Assembly (NCBI GenBank): GCA_023443705.1
Contig: JAEZTD010000357.1
Span: 1-23,319 of the forward strand
Source of the DNA: Bacillota bacterium
GTDB lineage: Bacteria > Bacillota > Clostridia > Christensenellales > Aristaeellaceae
Length of the DNA stretch: 23,319 nt
Direction of reading: 5' to 3'
The first letter of the stretch is position 1. Each line of letters begins with the position of its first letter. The notes under the pieces are model-generated. The model ran no database searches. It was not told where the DNA came from and saw only the letters and a program-made list of their open reading frames with translations. Shown piece after piece: positions 1-7,279 of this stretch. Position numbers and translations under genes: made by a program.

Positions 1-1
1 C

Positions 2-118
2 GCGGTTCAAAACATGAAGAGGCTGGTCAAGGCCTTCTTCTTCTCGCTTTTCTTCTTGCTATCTACCGAATTTCAAACAACCACTCTCCGGCTAACACGG
101 AAAGTGGCTGTTTGTTGA
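2..118 (+). CDS. Possible C-terminal tail of a transposase (partial)
   Basis: A plus-strand frame enters from the left edge and stops with TGA at 116-118 after 38 codons. It reads AVQNMKRLVKA and then a Phe/Leu-rich run. An 'AxQNxKRLxK' ending resembles the last residues of IS1182/IS4-type DDE transposases; that is recalled family knowledge, not a database match. The frame overlaps an imperfect 17-bp inverted repeat (74-114), which could belong to the end of such an element. Only the tail is visible, so the identity is weak. It is convergent with tldE on the other strand. It could equally be a chance frame. Confidence 0.3.
   Translation, partial: AVQNMKRLVKAFFFSLFFLLSTEFQTTTLRLTRKVAVC
74..114 (-). 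repeat. Imperfect 17-bp inverted repeat, hairpin
   Basis: Arms 74-90 and 98-114 (CAAACAACCACTCTCCG and its partner) are separated by 7 nt. The two non-Watson-Crick positions become G-U pairs only in minus-strand RNA, so a fully paired hairpin would form in a leftward transcript such as tldE read-through. It may alternatively be an insertion-element end. Confidence 0.5.
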
Positions 119-124
119 TGGTCT

Positions 125-156
125 GAAATCCCCAGGCCTTTCGGCCTGGGGATTTC
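125..156. terminator. Hairpin terminator downstream of tldE
   Basis: A perfect 14-bp stem (GAAATCCCCAGGCC, 125-138, pairing with 143-156) has a 4-nt loop and lies 38 bp beyond the tldE stop codon. The stem ends in A/T runs and there is no separate U-tract. It could act in both directions because a possible plus-strand gene ends just to the left. Confidence 0.7.
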
Positions 157-194
157 TCGCACACCCTGGTCTTCTCTGTAAAGGGGATAACAGA

Positions 195-1535
195 CTACTT
201 TCCGGCGACAGACAGTTTGTCGACGAGGATCGACGGACTTCCATGGCAGCCCGCGCCGGGCTGTCCAAACTCCAGGTCGTCGCCGGTCTGAAGCACCTGC
301 TTTAGAAGCTCATAGAAATTTCCTGCCACGGTGATCTGATCCACCGGGCGGCCCGGTGCGCCGTTTTCAATCACATAGCCCTTGGCGGAGAGCGAAAAGT
401 CACCGCTGACCATGTCGGTGCCGGAGTGCAGCCCCTGAAGCTCGGTGACGAAGAGGCCGCCTTCCGCCTTCACAAGGAGCGCCGAAAGCGGTGCTTCCGA
501 GGGCTTGATGTAGAAGTTGGTGGGCGCGACGGTAATCGCGCTGGCGTAGCCACGGGCGGCGTTGCCCGTCGAGGCGACGCCTTGCTTGGCGGCGGTCTTC
601 AGGTTGTGCAGAAGGGTCGTCAGTCTGCCGCCGTCGATGACTCCCTTGACCTGGGCCGGCACGCCCTCGCCGTCAAAGGGCGAAGCCGCGAGGCCTTCCG
701 GGTTCAGCGGGTCGTCCATGAGCGTCACGCATTCGGCGGCGATCATTTCGCCTTCCCGGCCCTTGAGGGGCGAAAGCCCCCGCTGGGCGGCCTCCGCACT
801 GAAAGCCGAGGAGAAGGCCGAGAGAAGCTCCAGCGCTGCGCTGGCGCGCAGCACCACCGGGTAACTGCCGGATTCGATGGGGGAGGCGGCGAGGTAGTCC
901 AGCGCCTCGCGGGTCGCCTCTTGAGAAAGCCTGTCGAAGTCCGGCGCGCCCAGGCGGCCCATCTTCACCCGGTACGCGCTTCCGGCGCGGCCGTCCTCGC
1001 GGGTGACGGTGGACACATACGCGCCCATCGCGTTGTCGCGGAAGGAGACGTCCAGCCCCTTGGAGTTGACGATGCGCTTGCCCCCCGAGGCGTAGATCAC
1101 GGCGCAGCCGTCGGTTGAGATGCGCGGATCGGCGTCCAGCGCCTTTTTTTCGAGCGCCAGCGCCATCCGCACCTTCTCGGCGTCCGGGATTTCGTCCAGC
1201 GCGGGGTTGTACAGCTCGAGCGCGGGGGTCTCGCCACCTTCAAAGAGGAACTGCGGGTCGTCCGTCTCGGTCAGCGTGGCGCTGGTGATCGCGCCCTCGA
1301 CCAGGAGGCGCGCGGCGTCCTCGTCCAGCGCCTGGGTCGAGGCGTAGCCCATCCGGCCGTTCACCTTCGCGCGGAAGCCCAGCCCCATCGTACTCGACAC
1401 GTTGTAGGCGATCAGCTCGCCCGCGTGTACCGACGCCTCGAAGGAGTCGCCGTTTGACACGTAGGCCTCAAACTCGGTCAGCCCCGCTGCGCGGGCCTTT
1501 TCAAAGAGCAGGTTCACGAAATCATCGATGCGCAT
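195..1535 (-). CDS. tldE: TldE/PmbA family metalloprotease subunit
   Basis: 446 aa, about the usual length for PmbA/TldE. It is the non-zinc-binding partner of TldD; in characterised bacteria the heterodimer is a zinc protease that trims unfolded peptides, for example in microcin maturation and CcdA antitoxin turnover. The sequence lacks the HExxxH motif and has TldE-like C-terminal segments (LLHNLKTAAKQG around residue 315, and VSGDFSLSAKGYVIENG). It starts with ATG one base after the TAA of tldD, with a GGGAGG ribosome binding site inside the end of tldD, so the two are translationally linked. The protein is probably cytoplasmic, with no signal peptide. No RiPP precursor was seen nearby, so the substrate is unknown. 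Confidence 0.93.
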   Translation of the reverse strand: MRIDDFVNLLFEKARAAGLTEFEAYVSNGDSFEASVHAGELIAYNVSSTMGLGFRAKVNGRMGYASTQALDEDAARLLVEGAITSATLTETDDPQFLFEGGETPALELYNPALDEIPDAEKVRMALALEKKALDADPRISTDGCAVIYASGGKRIVNSKGLDVSFRDNAMGAYVSTVTREDGRAGSAYRVKMGRLGAPDFDRLSQEATREALDYLAASPIESGSYPVVLRASAALELLSAFSSAFSAEAAQRGLSPLKGREGEMIAAECVTLMDDPLNPEGLAASPFDGEGVPAQVKGVIDGGRLTTLLHNLKTAAKQGVASTGNAARGYASAITVAPTNFYIKPSEAPLSALLVKAEGGLFVTELQGLHSGTDMVSGDFSLSAKGYVIENGAPGRPVDQITVAGNFYELLKQVLQTGDDLEFGQPGAGCHGSPSILVDKLSVAGK

Positions 1536-1536
1536 A

Positions 1537-2919
1537 TTATCGCCCTCCCACCGTCATCCCGGTCACGCGGATCAGCGGCTGCCCGACGGTTACCGGCACC
1601 GAGCCGCTGATCGAGCCGCACATGCCCTGGGAAAGCTTCAGATGCTTGCCCACCCGGTCTATTTTCTGGAGCACCTCGCCGCCCCGGCCGATCAGCGTCG
1701 CGCCGCGCACCGGGCGGTCGATCTTGCCGTCCTTGACCCAGTAGCCCTCCGACACCGCGAAGTTGAATTCGCCGGTGGCGGGGTTGACCGAGCCGCCGCC
1801 CATTTTCGCCGCGTAAAGGCCGTCGCCCATCGTGGAGAGGATCTCCGCGTCCTCCGTCTCGCCCGGCGCGATGAAGGTGTTGCGCATGCGGGACGTGGGC
1901 GCGAAGGCGTAGCTCTGGCGGCGGGAGGAACCGGTGACCGGCATCCCCATCCGGCGGCCGCCGAGCTTGTCGATCATGTAGTTTTTCAAAATGCCGTTTT
2001 CGATCAGCACCAAGCGGTTCGCCGGGGTGCCCTCGTCGTCGATCTTGATGGAGCCCCACTCGCCGGGGAGGGTGCCGTCGTCAATGGCGGTGACCACCGG
2101 GGAGGCGATCTGCTGCCCCATCTTCCCGCAGAACTCGCTGTTGCCCAGCGCCACGGCGGTAGCCTCGAGGGAGTGGCCGCAGGCCTCGTGGAAGATCACG
2201 CCGCCGAAGCCGGATTCGATCGCCACCGGCATCACACCCGCGGGGCAGACCGGCGCGGTCAGCATCACGAGGGCGGTCTTCGCGGCGGTACGGGCGGTGG
2301 CTTCGGGGTCTACGAGGGTTTCGAACATCTCGTAGCCCATGTGCATGCCCGGGCCCTGAAAGCCGGACTGGCTTCCGTTTCCGTCCGAGGCAACCGCCTG
2401 AACGCCCAGACGCGTGTAGGTGCGGCGGTCGGTGGCAAATACGCCTTCGGAGTTTGCGATGAGGACGTCCGTCTCCACATCGCTGAGTGACGCCACCACC
2501 TGGGTGATCGCGTCGCCCGCCGCGCGGGCGGCCCTTGAAGCGTCGTGCAGAAGCCGCGCTTTGCGCGCGCCGTGAACGTCTCCGGGGCGCTGGCTGACCG
2601 GGAACGGCTCGGGGGAGACGGTGATGTCAAGGGGCGCGCCATTTGTTGCGCGCGTGCCGAGGAGCGCCGCGGCCGCCTGCCGCGCGGCGCGCAGGAGCCC
2701 CTCCGGCGTGGTGTCGTTGGTTGTGGCGTAGTAGGCGGAAGTGCCGAAAAACACGCGCACACCCGCGCCGTGGGCACGGTCGCTGGTCACGCTGTCCAGA
2801 TGGCCGTCCATCAGCACCAGCCGGTTTTTGCGGGTGTCCTCGATAAAAATTTCAGCGAAATCGCCGCCGGTTTCGAGCGCCGCGGCCAGCGCAAGCTCGG
2901 CCGCGCTTCTTGAAATCAT
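1537..2919 (-). CDS. tldD: TldD family zinc metalloprotease subunit
   Basis: 460 aa, full length for TldD. The zinc site is visible as HEACGH at residues 244-249 in the context GGVIFHEACGHSLEA, matching the HExxxH of TldD. This is the catalytic half of the TldD/TldE peptidase, a cytoplasmic enzyme that degrades or matures small unfolded peptides. It starts at ATG with AAGGAGG nine bases upstream and is the first gene of a two-gene operon with tldE. A sigma-A promoter lies at 2956-2984. No peptide-modifying genes are adjacent, so a housekeeping role is the simplest reading. Confidence 0.95.
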   Translation of the reverse strand: MISRSAAELALAAALETGGDFAEIFIEDTRKNRLVLMDGHLDSVTSDRAHGAGVRVFFGTSAYYATTNDTTPEGLLRAARQAAAALLGTRATNGAPLDITVSPEPFPVSQRPGDVHGARKARLLHDASRAARAAGDAITQVVASLSDVETDVLIANSEGVFATDRRTYTRLGVQAVASDGNGSQSGFQGPGMHMGYEMFETLVDPEATARTAAKTALVMLTAPVCPAGVMPVAIESGFGGVIFHEACGHSLEATAVALGNSEFCGKMGQQIASPVVTAIDDGTLPGEWGSIKIDDEGTPANRLVLIENGILKNYMIDKLGGRRMGMPVTGSSRRQSYAFAPTSRMRNTFIAPGETEDAEILSTMGDGLYAAKMGGGSVNPATGEFNFAVSEGYWVKDGKIDRPVRGATLIGRGGEVLQKIDRVGKHLKLSQGMCGSISGSVPVTVGQPLIRVTGMTVGGR

Positions 2920-2955
2920 GAATGATGTCCTCCTTGAAATTGCTCCTCAGATTCT

Positions 2956-2984
2956 ATTGTATACCCCCGGCGGCGCGCGGTCAA
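2956..2984 (-). promoter_or_regulatory. Sigma-A promoter of tldD-tldE
   Basis: On the minus strand TTGACC (2979-2984), a 17-nt spacer and TACAAT (2956-2961) lie about 37 bp before the tldD start codon. Five of six bases match the consensus in each element. Confidence 0.8.
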
Positions 2985-2991
2985 CCCGGAG

Positions 2992-3014
2992 AAAAAGGAG
3001 CGCCGAAGCGCTCC
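2992..3014 (-). terminator. Rho-independent terminator of the nfeD-floA-lytTR operon
   Basis: In minus-strand RNA, GGAGCGC-UUCG-GCGCUCC (2997-3014) is followed directly by five U (2992-2996). It is a classic intrinsic terminator with a stable UUCG loop. It lies about 190 bp beyond the stop codon of the response regulator and just upstream of the tldD promoter. Confidence 0.85.
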
Positions 3015-3108
3015 GCAAGGCTGTCTGTCGGTGCGCTCCGGCCTCTATTGCTTCCGGCGGCATGCGTGTCAAACCCCGTCTTACCACTCATTCGTGCGCG
3101 CCAGAAAC

Positions 3109-3148
3109 GTATTTCATCCACTAGTGCGCACACAGGTGGATGAAATAC
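3109..3148. repeat. Perfect 13-bp inverted repeat in a 3' untranslated region
   Basis: GTATTTCATCCAC (3109-3121) is matched by its exact complement at 3136-3148 with 14 nt between; the spacer holds the small palindrome GTGCGCAC. It sits between the response regulator stop and the terminator at 2992-3014. There is no U-tract on either strand, so it is more likely an mRNA hairpin or protein site than a terminator. Confidence 0.6.
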
Positions 3149-3207
3149 TACCATAAGTCAGGAAGCCGCTCGGAGCCCCGGTGGTGGTGGGGGATTTCGA
3201 CACTTCA

Positions 3208-3957
3208 TCACGCGAACAATTTTTGCAGCGCCTCGAACCGTTCGGTGGTGATCAGCGCGTCCCGCGCGGTGCCGCGCAGCTTCACGATGTACGTCCAGCG
3301 CCCGTAGGGGGAGATGGAGTCGATGTGGTTGAGGTTGACGATGTAGGACTTGTGGGTGCGGAAGAAGGTGCCTTCCGGCAGCCGCTCCGCCAGTTCGCCC
3401 ATGGTGTCGCTGGTCACGTAGCGCTGGTCGTCCACGGTGTAGAGCACCGTGGCCCGGTCCTCCCGCTGGACGAGAAGCAGCGAGTCCAGATCGATGAAGG
3501 AAACGCCGTCGCGGTGCCGGAGCATCAGCCGCGTGGGCGCGCTGGCTGCCTTGATGGCGGGCACCGGCGGGGCCTCGGAGGGCACCGGCGCGTTTAGCCG
3601 CATGCGGGCCAGGCGCAGCGTCTCCTCCGCCCGCTCGCTCCGAAAGGGCTTGAGCAGGTAGTCGAAGGCGTAGACGCTGAAGGCGTCAGACATGTACTGC
3701 TCGTGGGCGGTGATGAAGATGATGAGCGTCCTCGGGTTCTGATCCTGTATGGCGCGGGCGCATTCGATGCCCGTCATGTGGGGCATTTCTACGTCCAGAA
3801 TCACCATGTCGGGCTTCTCGGCCTCGTACAGGCGCAAAAGCGCCTCGCCGTCCTCTGCCTCGCCGATCAGTTCGTACCCCTCGGCGCGTTCGACGAGCTT
3901 GCGGACGAGCAGCCGCATGCCCGGATCATCGTCGGCAATCAGCGTGCGTATGCTCAC
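3208..3957 (-). CDS. LytTR-family response regulator
   Basis: 249 aa. The N-terminal receiver domain (residues 1-120) has the acidic pocket DDD at 9-11, phosphoacceptor Asp55 (MVILDVEMPHMTG), Thr83 and Lys103 (YLLKPF). After a short Pro/Ala linker, a C-terminal LytTR DNA-binding domain (about 150-248) carries the typical FRTHKSYIVNLNHI segment. Family members activate genes by binding paired direct repeats, often for membrane, surface or quorum functions. It starts with GTG overlapping the stop of the upstream gene as GTGA, with AGGAGG eight bases upstream, so it is translationally coupled. No sensor kinase is in the window, so it is an orphan here. It is the last gene of the nfeD-floA operon. 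Confidence 0.92.
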   Translation of the reverse strand: MSIRTLIADDDPGMRLLVRKLVERAEGYELIGEAEDGEALLRLYEAEKPDMVILDVEMPHMTGIECARAIQDQNPRTLIIFITAHEQYMSDAFSVYAFDYLLKPFRSERAEETLRLARMRLNAPVPSEAPPVPAIKAASAPTRLMLRHRDGVSFIDLDSLLLVQREDRATVLYTVDDQRYVTSDTMGELAERLPEGTFFRTHKSYIVNLNHIDSISPYGRWTYIVKLRGTARDALITTERFEALQKLFA

Positions 3958-4484
3958 CGGACAGCCCTCCTGAGCGCTTTGGGTTTTGCGAGAATTTCCG
4001 CCCAGACGACGGCCTCGCGCATGGCTGAGGAGCCGCGCCGGACCGTGAAGGCGGGCGCGGGCGCTTCGGTAGGCTCTTCCGAACGGGGAAGCGCCGCCAG
4101 CGCGCCGGCGGCGCGCTCGTCAGGCAGGTCGCGGCCCTCATAATCGAGCCCTTCGTCGCCCATCATGGTGGGCGCGCCCTCCAGCAGGGTTGCGCCGCTC
4201 ACGCTTTCAAAGCTGCCGTATGAATCGGTGGAAACGCCTTCTTCGCTGGGCATCTCCTGAGGCGCCGGTTTCGACTGCTCGCCGGTCAGCATGGTCATGA
4301 TATCCGACCATTCCGGCGGCGCCACGGGCCGCATGGGCGCAGCGGGGCGCGGGCGGGCGGCGGGGTTGGGCCGCGCCGTCCACTCGCCGGTGCGCCGGTT
4401 TCCGGATCCTGCCGCCTTCTTCACGCCCTTTGTAAAGGTGTTGATGACGAACCAGATCACGGCGATGATGATAAGTCCTTCCAT
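3954..4484 (-). CDS. Membrane-anchored Pro/Ala-rich hypothetical protein
   Basis: 176 aa, not assigned to a named family. One hydrophobic segment at residues 3-17 (GLIIIAVIWFVINTF) is followed by basic residues, suggesting an N-terminal anchor with a cytoplasmic tail. Residues 39-58 are Pro/Arg/Ala-rich, the middle is acidic and low in complexity, and the last 20 residues form a compact basic-hydrophobic motif (REAVVWAEILAKPKALRR, 156-173). A similar 'WSEIL-x-P-x-ALR' ending occurs in short clostridial proteins from memory; its function is unknown. It lies between floA and the response regulator, overlapping the latter by 4 bp. Start ATG has GAGGT nine bases upstream. It might tether a partner to FloA membrane domains, which is speculation. 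Confidence 0.75.
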   Translation of the reverse strand: MEGLIIIAVIWFVINTFTKGVKKAAGSGNRRTGEWTARPNPAARPRPAAPMRPVAPPEWSDIMTMLTGEQSKPAPQEMPSEEGVSTDSYGSFESVSGATLLEGAPTMMGDEGLDYEGRDLPDERAAGALAALPRSEEPTEAPAPAFTVRRGSSAMREAVVWAEILAKPKALRRAVR

Positions 4485-4515
4485 GTGTCATTACCTCGCA
4501 GGATTTTTGCGGTGA

Positions 4516-4560
4516 CCGCACCGGCGCAAGGGCTCTCAAGAGCCCTCGCGCCGGTGGCGG
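4516..4560. terminator. Long hairpin between floA and the next gene
   Basis: An 18-bp stem (arms 4519-4536 and 4539-4556, one A/C position) is extended by GC pairs to 4516-4560. It begins two bases after the floA stop codon. No U-tract follows on the minus strand, so it may reduce rather than end transcription into the two downstream genes, or protect the floA mRNA end. Confidence 0.6.
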
Positions 4561-4561
4561 A

Positions 4562-5563
4562 TTACTTCTTCGTGGACTCGTCCGGCGTGGCGGGCGCGCC
4601 GGTGTCGGCGATGGATTCGCGCATCCGGGTATCGGAGATGACGTTTTGCATCTGGTAGTAGTCCATCACGCCCAGCTTGCCTTCCCGGAGGGCGGCGGCC
4701 ATGGCGCGGGGCACCTCGCTCTCGGCCTCGACAACCTTGGCGCGCATCTCCTGTACGGAAGCCTTCATCTCCTGCTCGTGGGCGACGGCCATCGCGCGGC
4801 GCTCCTCTGCCTTGGCCTGGGCGATGCGCTTGTCGGCCTCCGCCTGGTCCATCTGCAGCTGCGCGCCGATGTTGCGGCCCACGTCCACGTCCGCGATGTC
4901 GATGGAAAGGATCTCAAACGCCGTGCCGGCGTCGAGGCCCTTGGCCAGCACCGTGCGGCTGATGAGGTCCGGGTTCTCAAGCACCTGCTTGTGGGTGTCG
5001 GCGGAGCCGACGGTGGTGACAATGCCCTCGCCGACGCGGGCGATGATGGTCTCTTCGCCTGCGCCGCCCACCAGTCGCTCAATGTTGGCGCGCACGGTGA
5101 CGCGGGCCTTCGCCCTGAGTTCGATGCCATCTTTGGCGATGGCGGCGACCACCGGCGTCTCGATGACCTTGGGGTTGACGCTAATCTTGACCGCCTGCAA
5201 TACGTCGCGGCCGGCCAGGTCGATGGCGCGGGCGGATTCAAACTCCAGCGGGATATTGGCGCTCTCGGCGGCGATCAGCGCGTCGATCACGCGGTCGATG
5301 TTGCCGCCCGCCAGAACGTGGGCTTCCATCTCGTTGGACGAGAGCTTCAGGCCAGCCTTGGTGGCCTTGATGTATGGCATGACAACCCGTGCAGGGCTGA
5401 TGCGGCGGAAGCGCATGCCGATCATCGACCCGATGGAGACCCGCGCGCTGGCGGCGATAGCCGAGATCCAGAGGCCGATGGGGACAAAGGTCAGGAAGAC
5501 GATGATCGCGATGATGACCACGACGGCGATCAGGAACGAGGCGATGAGGGAGGTTTCAACCAT
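4562..5563 (-). CDS. floA: Flotillin-like protein FloA
   Basis: 333 aa, full length for the FloA (YqfA) family. The N-terminus is a hydrophobic hairpin-like segment (about residues 5-40) followed by the conserved 'SIGSMIGMRFRRISP' region, an SPFH-type core, and an Ala/Glu-rich coiled coil (about 235-300, with repeated AKAEERRAMA-type heptads). FloA assembles into membrane foci in bacteria, shaping lipid order and helping secretion, signalling and cell-wall processes. It starts at ATG with AAAGGAG seven bases upstream. In Bacillus it follows the NfeD-like gene yqeZ directly; here nfeD is in the same apparent operon but two secreted-protein genes lie between. The C-terminal tail is short and charged. 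Confidence 0.96.
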   Translation of the reverse strand: MVETSLIASFLIAVVVIIAIIVFLTFVPIGLWISAIAASARVSIGSMIGMRFRRISPARVVMPYIKATKAGLKLSSNEMEAHVLAGGNIDRVIDALIAAESANIPLEFESARAIDLAGRDVLQAVKISVNPKVIETPVVAAIAKDGIELRAKARVTVRANIERLVGGAGEETIIARVGEGIVTTVGSADTHKQVLENPDLISRTVLAKGLDAGTAFEILSIDIADVDVGRNIGAQLQMDQAEADKRIAQAKAEERRAMAVAHEQEMKASVQEMRAKVVEAESEVPRAMAAALREGKLGVMDYYQMQNVISDTRMRESIADTGAPATPDESTKK

Positions 5564-5622
5564 GGGAATGCTCCTTTCAATTCGGGGATCACGTGGCGCT
5601 TGTAGCGCGGGTTACGGGTCTA

Positions 5623-7206
5623 TCAGGCGGCGTTCATCAGCCCGCCGATGATGGCGGACAGGCCGCGGGTCTGCATCAGCGTGCCGACGCCCTGCATCAT
5701 TGCGCCGCTGAGATCGCCGCCGACCTGATCCATCACCTTCCGGCTGGCGGCCAGCGGGTTGACGGGTTTAAGGCTCTGATAGGCGGCATAGTCCGCCTTC
5801 TCGTAGGGGCTGAACTTAACCAGCGCGTCGAACTGAACGCTGCCCTTCGCAGGCTTTCCAGACGGGATGTCGTAGGAGAAGGAAACCGTGCCGGAGTTTT
5901 CGTCCGGGGCTAAAGTTTTGCCGTCATAGGCGCACCGGAGGTCAAAGTTCTGCCCGTTCATGGAGCCGCTGAAGGCCGCGCTCAAGTCCGCGACGCCGGC
6001 CGCGTCCACATGGTGGGTGGTCTTCAGGCGGCTGGTCAGCTCGATGCCGCTGTTCTCGCTGGCGATATCGAGCCTGGCGACGAAGTTGGACATCGTGCCG
6101 CCGCTTCTCTGGGGCATTGCGAGGCTGCCGGAATAGGTTAGAATCGTGGACTCGCCTTCGTAGGGCGCAAAGGTCATGTCGCCCGAAAGCCTGAGGCCCG
6201 CTTCGGATTCCAGCGCGCTGGAGTTGATCGGAACGGAGCATTCCACCGGCATGCCGTACTCGTCCACCGCGTCCTTGATCTGGAGCGTCATGGCCGCTTT
6301 CTGCGCCTTGGAGCCTTCCGCCGCGAGGGCCTCGGTGTCCGACCAGAGTACGCAGGTGATGCCGTCCAGGCCGGATCCTTCGAGCGCCATGTCCAACAGC
6401 GCCTCGTCCGCATCCGCGGCCTTTTCATCGCCCTCGTCTTCGCCGTCCGCTTCAACGGGATCGAAGGCTTCGGAGAGGGCCATCGCTTCCTCATACAGCG
6501 CCTTGAGCTCCGGGTCGGCCTCAAATGTCGCGCTGTAGTACCGGCGCAGTGCCTCTTCGCCGCTAAAGGAAAACTCAAAGCGGTAGAGCTCGACGCTCTG
6601 GCCAAACAGGTCGGTGGTCTCGAGCCCCTTGGCCTCGGGCTTCAGAATCTCGTAGAGCTTCCGGCTGCGTTCCCGGGCAAAAGCTGGATCGAGATCCCGC
6701 TTCGCGTATTCCGTAAAGTGGACAATCAAGTCGCCCAGCTTTTGGAAATTCTCCTGGTCGGGACTGTCGCCGCCGCGGTAGCCGTAACCCATAAAGTCGT
6801 AGAAATCATAGTAACTGCCGTAGGGCATCGCGTACATCAGCGGATACATCATGGAGTAGTCCGATCCCGAGAAAAACAGCTCCTCCAGATCCTCAAGCGG
6901 CATCTCAAAGCGGTACTTGGACTTATCCAGCGCCGCTTTCAGCTTTCCGTCATCGACAGAGGCTGTTCCGGCAAAGGCCTTCCTGCCGTCGCCCTCTACC
7001 AGGAAATCAAACCGCGCGGAACCGTCCCGCAGGGAGCCGCCGTAGCCGGCGCGGATCGTGGCGTTCACATCCACGGGCTTGCCGCAGTCCAGCTCGTAAC
7101 GGAAGCTGTTCAGCGTGATTGAGCCGTAGGTTTCGGCCAGGGCGGCGGGCGAGAGCGCGATGACCAGAACCAGCGCGAGGGTGAGGAGGCGCCTGATGTT
7201 CGTCAT
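5623..7206 (-). CDS. Secreted protein of unknown family, paralogue B
   Basis: 527 aa from ATG at 7206, chosen because AAAGGAG lies six bases before it; a TTG two codons earlier is too close to that site. A clear signal peptide (NIRRLLTLALVLVIALSPAALA) ends near residue 25. The mature protein is acidic, with no cysteine lipobox and no transmembrane tail. It is a paralogue of the next gene upstream: both share a YGxxTLxxF opening, a 'FE[IM]P[ML]EDL' segment, 'EAKGxETxDLFG', and the C-terminal 'GxLMQTxGLSxIxGGxMNA'. I recognise no known domain. Its position between nfeD and floA suggests an envelope role, but function is unknown. It is distinct from its twin in a Tyr/Gly-rich insert near residues 93-125. 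Confidence 0.85.
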   Translation of the reverse strand: MTNIRRLLTLALVLVIALSPAALAETYGSITLNSFRYELDCGKPVDVNATIRAGYGGSLRDGSARFDFLVEGDGRKAFAGTASVDDGKLKAALDKSKYRFEMPLEDLEELFFSGSDYSMMYPLMYAMPYGSYYDFYDFMGYGYRGGDSPDQENFQKLGDLIVHFTEYAKRDLDPAFARERSRKLYEILKPEAKGLETTDLFGQSVELYRFEFSFSGEEALRRYYSATFEADPELKALYEEAMALSEAFDPVEADGEDEGDEKAADADEALLDMALEGSGLDGITCVLWSDTEALAAEGSKAQKAAMTLQIKDAVDEYGMPVECSVPINSSALESEAGLRLSGDMTFAPYEGESTILTYSGSLAMPQRSGGTMSNFVARLDIASENSGIELTSRLKTTHHVDAAGVADLSAAFSGSMNGQNFDLRCAYDGKTLAPDENSGTVSFSYDIPSGKPAKGSVQFDALVKFSPYEKADYAAYQSLKPVNPLAASRKVMDQVGGDLSGAMMQGVGTLMQTRGLSAIIGGLMNAA

Positions 7207-7245
7207 GTGCAACTCCTTTGCTGTCCGCTTGGAATTGATAAAGAC

Positions 7246-7269
7246 GGGGCCGGCGTTGCCGCCGACCCC
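7246..7269 (-). terminator. Hairpin between the paralogous secreted-protein genes
   Basis: In minus-strand RNA a 10-bp stem (GGGGUCGGCG with its partner, one G-U) and a 4-nt loop are followed by GUCUUUAUC. The U-run is weak, so it may be a partial terminator that lowers expression of paralogue B, floA and the regulator relative to paralogue A. Confidence 0.5.
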
Positions 7270-7279
7270 GCCGCGCAGA

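Noticed and set aside
1528..2490. 320-aa plus-strand frame opposite tldD
   Set aside because: His/Arg/Gly-rich translation without any motif, opposite a clear TldD gene; an artefact of GC-rich codon usage.
195..2919. RiPP biosynthesis cluster around TldD/TldE
   Set aside because: No precursor peptide, modifying enzyme or exporter was seen near the pair.
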